IMG/VR virus record: IMGVR_UViG_3300047481_001044
Span: 1 to 28,916 of that record
Length of the DNA stretch: 28,916 bases
From: a virus
Reading direction: 5' to 3' (one strand)
How positions within the stretch are numbered: position 1 is the stretch's first letter; each line of letters begins with the position of its first letter. The notes beneath the pieces were generated by a model. The model had not been told where the DNA came from. It saw nothing but the letters and a program-made list of their open reading frames with translations, and made no database searches. The position numbers were made by a program, and so were the translations under genes. Shown here piece by piece: positions 14,714-26,700 of this stretch.

Positions 14714-17700
14714 TCTGGCAACTCCGTAGTCTTTTGCGACAAGAATACTGCTATAGATGTGTCGTTTTCTAATAAACTCTGTCCTGTTGTTGCAGTAGTT
14801 GTACCACGGGTATACCAAGATTTTCCTGTGCGCCTAATTACAGTAATTTTCGTTCCAATCTTAACTGGTTCAGAAAGACGTATATAATTCGAATCTCCGT
14901 CAACGCTGAATTCTGCTTGTAATGTTGTATCGGCGGACGGACTGGACGGACCTAGATCTTCTTTATAAATCGTTATAGGATCTTTTCTTAGCCTTGTTCC
15001 ACCAACAAATACTTCAATCTGATCGCAAGGACCGTAATCTGACGGAATATCATCACGATACCAAGCATTCCTATTAGATTTACTAGGGATATAAGGTAAA
15101 GGACCCACTAACAAAGTACTACCGTCACTTATAAAGTCGTTCTTATCTTGAGTTTCTACATATGGAATATTCTCGGACGATCCTAGATTTATTACATAAC
15201 TTCCTTGTGAATGTACTGTCGCTATCGCAGTACCAAAACTGCCTCGTCTCAATTGAGATATTGTATTTCCATTTATTGACAAATATTCAATTTTTTCTCC
15301 GTTAATTTCTATAATACCCGGGATATTCCGAGAGGCTATCGGAATAGAAAGATTTGATGCATCTGTTACTTTGATCGTTTGATCATAATAATTTAAATCT
15401 TGTGCTAGTTTTAAATTTTTATCGATGGAATAACGCTTGTAATGATAAACGTTTAGCATATCTTTAAAAATTTGATAAGCAGAGGATTTTTTATAAATCC
15501 TATTACCAAATTGGAAAATTTTAATTTTGTCTGTTATAGTAGTTTCTTCGGTTATGTATAACACAGAACGTGTAAGAGACACGGTATAATCTTTATTTCC
15601 TGTCAATCTTATACCATTCTTATATACCCAAACATAACTTGAATTGATAGTCGATGTTGGTAATCTATAAATTGATTTTCCGCCTGTATATTCGTCACTG
15701 ATAATATCAAACGTTGGATATTCGCTGAACCAAGTTACTGTTACAATATCTCCAGAAGTTAAACTTACTGAATCACTGATTACAATATCGTTGTTAGTGA
15801 TGCTGTATTCACTTCTTACATCATTTTCTATTTTAATTATATCTCCTACTTGAAGATTAACAACATTGACTGTTACTACACTTGTGGTCCCGTTGTAGGT
15901 CCAATCAACTAGAAAATCTTGTTCTACATTATTCACAAAAACTTTTATATTATTAGAAGTAATAGTTCCCGAAACTTCAGCTGGATCAACTCCTAATTGC
16001 AGTGTATTATTTGTGCCGTCATAAATTTGAACAACGGTATCAACACCTTTTAGATATGAATTGTTAACTTCTACTAACATAGCAGATCTAGAACTGTTTC
16101 TAGTTAGGTTAACAAACTTGTCTAAATCAAATGTTCTAATAACACCGTTGTATGTAAATGTTTGTTTATTAGACCTAATAACAGATTGTTGCGTACTGTC
16201 TGTATCAAGAGATGCTCCCAAAACTATTATCTTTACAACTTGGTTCAGCTCAGGTCTTTGACCAAATTCTATTAAAGTTTTTCCAACAGTTTCTGTTACG
16301 GTAGAACTTTCGATAAATCCTGTGTCAACTGCAATACCATCTACAGTAACTAATACAGATTGGGTGTTTGTATAATTTGCTTTAGTTAGAAAATGAGCTG
16401 TCTCGCCATCTGCTAGAAATTCGGTGTAGTCTAAAATTGCTACGCCACCGACCCCTATAGAAATTATTTCAATTAAAGAATCAACGGGTGGAGCATCATT
16501 AAATTCTATCTGATTAGTAACATAGTTAATAGAATATATTATGCTGCTTTCTTCAATAAAATCTTGTTTAACTTTATCTATATAAACAACTAATGATTCT
16601 CCTTCGAGTATATGCAATCCTATATCAAAATTCTTTTGTACTCCATCGGCAAAATACAAACGTAAATTAACTGGAGCTGCTCCTGTAAATGTTGAATTAA
16701 AAACTTTTATACTGAGACTTTCCAATACTTGACCTGGAACATTTTCTTCTGGAGCTGGGACTTGATCCGGATCTATTAGTTTACCTCCATCGATAGAAAT
16801 ATCTTGAGCTAGTGTACCCTGAGCAGTTGAATAAGACCCTGCTACAGAATTAGGACCCACTAATGTGTTAGTCCAGGTTCCGGCAAAAGAACCTCCGCTA
16901 ATTGCTGTGTCTAATAAATTCGGATCATTTATTGTAACAGTACCGTCGCTTTCAAAATTTCTAAAAATTAAAGTGTCTCCTGGAAAAGTTTGCACTCCAT
17001 ACTCGTCAAATACGACTGTTCTATTTTCACCGTCTCCGATAAATGTAGGCATAACTGCATGTTCTGGTAAAGTTGTTCTACCATTAGGCATAACAGTACT
17101 ACCATCATACATTCCAAAATATAAATCATCAATTCTTACTGTAGGAGGTTCATCTACAGCCGTATCGTATACCACTACCGGATTTCCGTTTATATCTAAA
17201 GTTTCAATAGATCTAAGTTCTTTCGATCCGGCACGTTTTAAGTATATGGATACCTTTTGTCCGATTGCTGGAGCTTTCGGTAATAAAACTGTTATAGTGC
17301 TGCCGTCATCTGAACTAGGTACAATATAAAAATAATCGTTATTCGATTCGACACTATCCCATCCGTCAGTAAACCACGGCAACGCATCCCATCCTCCGCT
17401 AACATCAAAGGTTGTTCCCTGAATTTGAACACCGCCGTAATCTATACCTGTCATCAACTGGTTGATAACTTTACCTTTCATACCTTCCATTGGAGAGTAA
17501 TATGCATCGATTCTGTTTACGCTGTCATAAATTTCATTAAATTTTTCATAGACGATCGTAATAAAATCGCCTTGATTTAATTGAATCAAGAATTTAATTT
17601 TGGCCTTAGTTAAAGAATAGGTATCTGTAGTGGAAGTATAATAGATGATTTCATATTCATTATTAAAAACGATCTGACCGTTTTTAGTGATTGATATCGA

Positions 17701-20700
17701 ACTTTTATCTTTATTAGGTGCATATTTTAAATCAAACACTGCGGATGACGCTGTTGCAGTAAATGATTCGGTAAAATTAAATTCTGACAATATTCCATTC
17801 TTGCTTATTCTATCAAACTTTAAAGTTAAATCAAAAGTTCTTATAGGAGATTCACCTAAAATTGCCACTGCTTTGGCTACATTTGAATTAAATCCATTGC
17901 CTCCTACTAAAGAAATTGTAGGAGCTTTAGTATATCCTGTTCCAGGAGATAATAATCTAATAGATCTTACTCGTCTGTTGGTTATAAACGCTATAGCTTC
18001 TGCACCAGTTCCGTCACCTTCAATAAGCACTTTAGGTGCAGTTGTATACCCCTCTCCACTCGACGCAATAATTATTTCTTTAATTTCAAATCCTAGATTG
18101 TTTTTCCAATGCTTCCAGGGATATTGATCTGTTAAATCGTAAGAACTATTAACTGGTAAAATTTTTCCGCTTGCTACAGAATATGACGGAGGTAGATCAA
18201 AATCAGTTACTGACAAATTATCTATATCAAAATTAGTATATCGACTGGTGTATTGTCTAATGGTTGTACGGTAAGGTTTGACTTCTTCTATATAATTTCT
18301 ATAACTATCTAAACTATCATTTTTATAGTTAACTTTTTGTTCCAACGATCCTACATTATGTGTAGCATTTAAGAAACTTGTTTTAAATGCCCAATCTATG
18401 TATTCTTGCTCTGAGAATGCATATCTCAATGAGATAAAAAATAAATTATTCCACTCGTTTCTCAAATCTTCTATAAAAATATCTTGTTTAACAGCATTTA
18501 AAATATTTCTTAATTCTAAAGATGGCAGTAAATCATATTCACTAGTGTCGTATGAACTAGTAGCATCGAATCCTAATACTTGAGATTCTTTGCTATACAA
18601 TTTACTAGACAGTTCTATCGTACCATTTTGTCTGCCAACTAATTTATAATTTGTTAAAATATCTCCTTGACCTTCTTCAACCTTACTGAGTAAAGCCCAG
18701 CCGCCTGTTCCAAATTCTTTAATTTTTAATAAATCTCCTTCTTGGAAGATTAAAGAACTTTCTTCGTAAAGAGATCTTATTTCTTTAGTAATCCTAGAAG
18801 TTTTAGAATATCCTTCTGCATACCAATCAATCTTCGACCAATATTTTGTAGTATCAAATCCTTGAGATTCGCTTCTAAAAAAATCTTGTCTTATGTTGTC
18901 ATAAGAGTAAACGCTCCAAAAATTATTAGCCGTTTCATCGTTGTTTACCAAGACTGCATAACTTCTAACTTTTGCTATAGCTGAAGTATATTTTTTTCCT
19001 CGAGCAATAACTGTTACTGAATTTATTCTACCTTGGTTGTCTATTGTTAATTCGGCCTTGGCTCCTGAGCCATCGCCTTCGATTTCAACTGGGGGGATTA
19101 CTTTATAACCGAATCCAGGATCTATAATATCTATAGTATCAACTTCTGCATCAACTACATTCACTGATAAAATAGCCTGTTTGATTCTAACCGTATTAAC
19201 ATTTTGTAAATCAATAAAATTATCAACTTCATCATCAAATTTGTTAGAACTTTGTTCTGGTTTCAGATCTACTAAATTTAGATTACGATAATCTAAAGTA
19301 TCTGCGAAAGGTCTAAGTAATAAATGTTCATTGATTCTATCAATTAATATCGATAGTATCTTATTATTATTTTTAAATATTCCTTGTCTAGGTCTAAATG
19401 ATAGACCATATCGTTGCTTGAGAGGAATTCTAGGATCTGGAACTGTATTGCCGGCCTTATCAAACCCAACCAAACTATCAATCCATTTTGTTTCGATATC
19501 TTGATTAGGTATGCTACCTAATAAATTTTCTGATAATAACAAATATTCTGAATGACTTAAATTATTTGATTTTTTATCTTTTCTATATTGAATGTTCGAA
19601 TATGCGCTGTCATTCTTTAATATGGAATTAAAATTATAAGCTAAAAATTTATCAGAATCTAATAGCGCCAAAATTGGAAATTCTGAAGATGCTGGATTTA
19701 AAATTAATGATGTTACATCCGACGACGGAATTCTTCTACCAGGAATATCTTTAGGTAATACTGCTTTATTTTTTACCCAGAAATAATACCGAGTTCCAGT
19801 TAATTGTCCGGTATTGATATTGAAAATTTCTTTAACACTATAAACAGTATTGTCGGGATACAACGGCTGACCCGAAATACCTTCGGTTAAACCTTCATTG
19901 GTGTCTGCAAGAACACTCCAGTCAGAGGGTAATAATGGAGACTCGACCCATTCGTAAACATCAATAGACGATCCGAATGCAGTAGCATTCCAATTTCCTG
20001 CTCGGAATATATCGTCTCCTTGTTCATATTCTATCCATTTTACCGTAGAAAGATTCCACCATAGTTTACCTATATTTTTTTCAAACCAAGCTGTAGTTTC
20101 ATCAACTACTTGAACATCTGTTCCGTTTGTATAAACTGCAGGATCATAAACAGTTTTAAATGTCAATTCTTGCTCGGCTATTCCTAAAATTTTTAATTTT
20201 GCATGATCTACAATATCAATGTCTGCTAATTTTGTATTAGTGATTTCGTCGTACACTTCAATCGAAGTAAGTAAATCTATATCGACTTTTGGAGATTGCT
20301 GAGCCAAAGTATTCCACGATTTAACGTTAGGATCTTTTCTAAATATTCTAGTTATTCCTATAGGATGAGAACTTAAAGCCTGTAAATCTGTTTCTAAATC
20401 AGCTCTATAATTAGGAGACCCTGTAACAATAACTGGCCCATATGAATCTATACTATAACCAAAAGATTCAGCATTTTGTAAATCGGCTTCTAGTTTTTCT
20501 GCCAATAAAAATATATTGGCTTTCTTTTCGAAAACATAAACCTGTCCAGTATATCCTTGCGGCTCACTGAAACTAGTAGCATTGCCATCGAATGTTGTAC
20601 CTAAAGAAATATCAAATCTTGTAGGAATCTTATAGGGTGCATTTTTAGCACCTACTATAATTTTTTCGGCGTTGTAGTCTACACTTACAGAAAATCCAAA

Positions 20701-23700
20701 TTGTTCGTTATTATAAGATTCGTAACTAGAAATTTTCTGGTCGAGATTATATGTAGGAGAATCTAAACTTGTAGTTGAAAATACATATACCGAACCTTGA
20801 TTCTGTAAATTACTATCTGCATCCGGACTTGAAACTACTAATATAGAACCAGATTCATCTAAATCTAAACTAAATCCAAATTTATCTCCCGAATAGATTC
20901 CTATATCCGAACCCGAATCAGTATTATTGTAATCTTCGATATTTTCAGAAGTAATAATTTGAATTAAATTATAAACATCATTATTATCTTTCTTATAGAT
21001 ATGAATCTTTCCTGAGCTAACTGTACTTAAATTTCCTATAGGGAGCCAAGGTGTTGTATTAGATAATGTAGATTCTGTAATACCAGGAACAGGAACATCG
21101 CCTTTGCTTACTATCGACGAATCGACTGGTCCCGGTATCGATGTATCCATTAGTCTATAATAATTACCGTCGTACTGAACTACATCCGATTCAGTATATT
21201 CTTGGAACTGGCTCCACTGTCCTCTATAATTTACAAAAAACTGTCCGTCACTGTTAGGGGATCCTACTACCAATATACTACCATCTTTATTCATAGCAAG
21301 GCTAGATCCGAACAAGTCTCCTGCCTTAACTAATTCAGCTATTTGGTTTTTGTCTAACAGTCCTAACGCCAACGTAGACCCGTCGTCGCCTAAAGCAGCA
21401 TTTGTTGGTAGTGAAGATTGTGTAGATATAGAATCTAATTCAATCCAATCATTTAATCCTATGTATAATGAACTACCGTCGTCACTCAAATTAGTATCTA
21501 CTAATGCTTTCCAAAGTTTGTTATCCCACCATATTATACTGCCGGCTGGATAAAATTTATTTGTACTAGCAGTTTCGAAAGCTCCGGTATAAGGATTATA
21601 TCCGCCATTAGGATTGAATACTCCCCTGTAGTTATTATCCTCTAGATGTCTCCAGCCTTTTGTTACACGTTCTCTATAAACTATAGATAATGTAGCTCCA
21701 GCGCCATACGAAGGTTCTACTGTTGTAGATGCCGGCGTTGTTCTAATCGTAGTAAATCTTCCTCTGATAATCGGTTCGACTGAAATTACTTCACCGGCAG
21801 ATATTACAGCAGAAAAAGTAGCTGTTTGGCCTTCATAATTAACTGTAAGAACTGTAGACCCTATATTAACTTCTCTAAATGTTAGTCTCAGAATACAGCC
21901 AGAGCTTAATGTCGACCCGTCTGAACTAAAAGTAGGATCAGCTGTAGCAATTAACGGCGTTGACGGCAAGTTATTCCAAAGACCTCTATCAATCGGTGTT
22001 ACGGATTTTATCGGGAATAAAAGATCAACATCTCCCGGTACTGTTGTTTCTGTATCGACTATACCTGCAAACGTTGCGGTTTGTCCTAGGTAAGTTACAG
22101 TTAAAGTGACTCCGGAAGAATCTACATTATAATTCGATCCGGGTTCAACTATTTCAACATCTGCTACTTCATAAACAGAATATCCTGATCCACTAGAAAC
22201 AACAGAAGCACCGTCAACTTCTTGAACAGTTTCGTTATCGTACACGTAAAGATATACTCGACCCTTACTTTCTAAAGAACCCGGAGCAGAAATTGCCAAA
22301 TAATATTTGTCTCCGCTTTGTCCTACAGAAATAGCACTACCAAACAATTCGCCTGCTGCAGGTCTAGGGCTGACTACCGAAATAAATTCAACCCATCTGT
22401 TAGATTCAAATTTATAAATTGTAACCATACCCTGAGTATCATAACCGGGCAATCTACCAGTAGAATTAGCTTCTACAATAGTTACTGATTCCCAATCTAC
22501 AGAATAGATATCGATGTAAGATGAATCAGTAGGAACTTCTCCATTTCTTATTTGCTCTAAAGTAGGAGCCAACGGATTACCCGGAACATCTGTAACTGCT
22601 TTCCACAATTTTCCATTGTATATTACTATTTCGCTAGCAAAGTAATTCTGTCTAGGATCAAATTCTCCCATAAACTTACTTTTAATATAACTAGCTCTCG
22701 GAGAACCAACAATTAAAAACTGTCCATCTGGTGTAGCTGCAACGGTCGATCCAAATACTGACGATAGTTGACTTCTAAATTCACTCGGAGGAGAAATAAT
22801 TTGATATAATTCTAATCCTCGGTTAGTCTCTACATAAGAATAAAGATAACCGGTGTTTGGCATACTACTGATAATTTGTTTTAAACTGTTGATGTATAAT
22901 ACTGATGTTCCACTACCAACAGGTTCTTGAATACCATATTCTATAAGATTTTTATATGAATAAGATTGTTGTTTCTGTATCACTTCCCATCTACTGTTTT
23001 GATCAGAGTCTATCCACAGTTTTGTATCTTTCTTTAATGATGCTATTTCAGATAAATCTAAAACATTATAACTAGAAATACGTGCAGGTACCAATAAATT
23101 TATTGTTTGAATCGCACTGTCGTCAATAGCAGGAGCATCAGAATCTTCTCTTTTTTCTACTATTATCGATCTAGTTGTTCTAGATTTTACTATAAAAAAT
23201 CCTTCTAGATCTATTATATTTTTTAAACCTACAATATCTTCTTCTTGTATAGAATGTGCTCTAGTAAATCTAATTTCTACTTCGAGATCAAGCAATTCGG
23301 TTACAGATTCAATAATTAACAAAGGTTGATTTTCAAATCTCAGAACATTCCAACTTTGATTATCAAAAGTAATCCAAATATAGTTGTTCTCTTTGATTGT
23401 GTTAATATCAAGATTTAAAATTTCATTTCTGTTTTTAACTATAAAATCTACCTGATCGGTTCTAACATACCCAGCGATTCTAGAAGTGAGATCGTACTCT
23501 TTTGTAGGATTTATATTGGTTGTAAAGACTCCATTGGCTGCTTTGATTACATCATTTGAAGTTATTCTATACTTTTGATCGATTTTAACATTGCTAGTTT
23601 CATCGCTTGTTATCAATATAGTTTGAGGATTAACTTCAAAATTAATTTTATTAACTTTAATTTCAGTTTCTAATAATTCATTGATACCACCAAACCTACC

Positions 23701-26700
23701 GGTTCTAACAGCCCATTCTTCATTCAATACTACGCTGTCTTCATCAGTTTTACTAAGTTTATCAAAAATTTTAGTTATAGAATTATTTGTTCCTTTTTCT
23801 CTAATAAAACCTTGATATAACTGAAATTGTGTAATTTCATCTTCTGCAATATTTTGTAAATAATTTCTTGTCTGATATCCGATCGAGTGTCGACCTAGTT
23901 CTCGTTGTGCGGTTCCTAATCCTTCTCCATCGAGATTATAATAGTCTTCAAACAAATTAATTCTATAATCAAAGTTTGAAACTAATTGTTTCTGCGGAGT
24001 AGAATCTAATTTAGTCCATTTAGTTTCGTCAAATAGATCTGTTCCCTTTTGATTATCTCGGCTAGTCCAATTAAAAGATTTGTAGACAACAATGTCTCCT
24101 AATCGATAATCAGTAAACGGTTGCCAAGATTCAATGCTAACATTGTCAAACAAAAATCCCGGACTAGTATAATCACCGTCCCAATCAACTGTACGGAATC
24201 CTCTAGATTTAATACGTTCCTGCCTATACCCTGTTGGTTTATCATATATCACATCATTGAACACAGTCCTATCATCAAAAACAGTAACGTGTTCTTTAAG
24301 AACAAAATATGTTTTAAAAAAATAAATTCCGTCAGTGGTGTTATTTGTAGAAACAACTAAATTTTGAAAATCTCTTTTAATATTTAAAAAGTCTGGTTGC
24401 AAAACCTTACCGTCTGCACGTAACACCTGATAAGAATAAAAACTATCAAATAAATTATCCGATACTCCTAAATCTACATTAATGTTTATTTTTGGTGCCG
24501 AAGGACTTAAACTTAGAATCGCTCCTTCTTCCCAATTATGCTTGGTCCAAAACATAAATTCTTTAGCAGAAGTAATCCAATCCTGTGCCGTCCTAGTTTC
24601 TTTATCATAACCGTCAAAGACGAAACCGTTAGCTTTTAAAAATTCTCCGTATCCAAAAAGAAAATCGACTACGGCTTGAATACTAGGTAAAATTGTTCCA
24701 TAGGTTAAAGTTTTTTTACGCAACCGATTAAAATTTCTTCTATACAATGCTGTGATTGATCCTACTGTGGCCGGTCCTGCTATCTGTTTTAAATTTTCGG
24801 TGCTGAAATCTAATCCGCTTCTAAAACTTTTTATAGTTCGATAAAAATTATTCTGATAGCTTACACAAACTCCGTTACCATAAAATTTTTCTTGTTCCCA
24901 ACGAAGAACACCTTCGCTGATTCCACCTACTGATATTATAGGATCATTACTAGAATTTGCAGCTTCGTAATAATTAAAATATGGGAACTGATTGTCGTAA
25001 CCGTTTACTTTCCATCCTCTATTAACTTTTTCAACCAACACACCGCTATATGCCAATGTAAAAATTGGAGTGCTGGTGTTAAAAATAATTTCATAATTTT
25101 CTTGGGGTACAAAAATACTACTAGATGTTGCACTAGGCGACTTACTATCTAATAGATACTTTTGTTGTCCTTTATCGACAAATCCTGATAATCTTGTAGT
25201 CAGGCTAACGTCTATGCTATTAATGATTTCTTTTAAAGTCGTTTCATTTAAGGCTAAGCTTCGTGAATAGTCCATTAAGAACGAAAGAAGTCCGTATGTT
25301 TGATCTTCTCCTACTTTAGGAATAACTATGTTTTCTAATTTTATAAAAGTATCTGTACTGGTGTGAACATACTGTCCTATATTATTCTTTTTAATTCTTG
25401 TAAAATCTAAACAAGTATTAATATATTCAAACGGTCTTAGTAAACAAAGAGCCTTTACTACCGCAAATGGAAACTCTGAACTAGATCTCCAGGCATATTC
25501 TACAGGACCAACATCTCCTAATACGAACGGTCCTTGATTGTTTATTAAAGCAAAATTACTTGCAAGAGACGAATCAAGAGGACTCAATAATTTTCCGTTA
25601 TTGTCCACAGGTATCTGTTTTATTAAACCTGGTCTTTTATATCTATCGTGTATTCCTTGACGATTTCCTTGCCTGATAACTCCGTTTTCTATATCTTCCC
25701 AAAGTAATAAATTGCCGCTAGTGTACGGAGCGGCTCCGTATTGAGATTGCCACCAATCGGGTTCTTCTGTAAATCCTAACATTTCCCAAGGACATACGTG
25801 AGGACGGTATGAATCATAGAACCAATTATAGACTCCTCTCCAATAACCGGGCAACGAAACTTTTCCTGGTTTATCGGCCATATTACTGTATGTGTAAGTA
25901 AAACTGTTTTCAGAATCAAAATAATTATTATTAGTATAATCAATATTTGTACCAGATACCCATTTTAAAAAATCTTGAATTAATAATGGATCTATTTCGT
26001 TTTTGTTAAATTTACCTCCGCCGTAGTAGCTTGAAAAAATCAAATCTATATCAAATAAAGATTCGTTATATTCGATTTTGATATTATTATAAATTCTTAA
26101 TTCAAATTCTAAAATTACATCATCTCTATAATCGTTGTACGCTTTAGTAATACTACCATCATGACCCTGAATAACATATATTGGTTCTACGTAGGTATCA
26201 TCTAAGAATTTCCTTGGCAGATACTTTTTATATAAACCTAAACTTGTAGGAGAAGGAGGAACAAAATTATAACTTGTTGATGTGTATTCTCTTATTTGAA
26301 TTACATCATTTTCTTGCAATTCGATGTTTATCGTAACAAATGAAAACGATTTATTAAAAACATAATCCTTTCCAACAATTTTTTGTTGCCCATTTATGTA
26401 AACATACACTGCTTCTCTACTAGGAGTTTCCAGATCAAATGGTGAAGATAATGTATAAGTTTTGATTCCTGTATCTTCTACTACGTATCTAATTTCTGTA
26501 AATGCTCCCGATCCTATCATGTCAGAATCAGAAAACGGACTTGTTGAGGTTTTTGTTCTGCCCATATCCGAAATTATCTGATCTAAAAATTCCGAAGGAT
26601 CATCATTATAAATCGTATCAGAAATTAATTCAATAAATTTATTTTTAAATTCAGTATAAGATTGTTCACAATATTCGATAGATTTAATAAGATTAATTTT

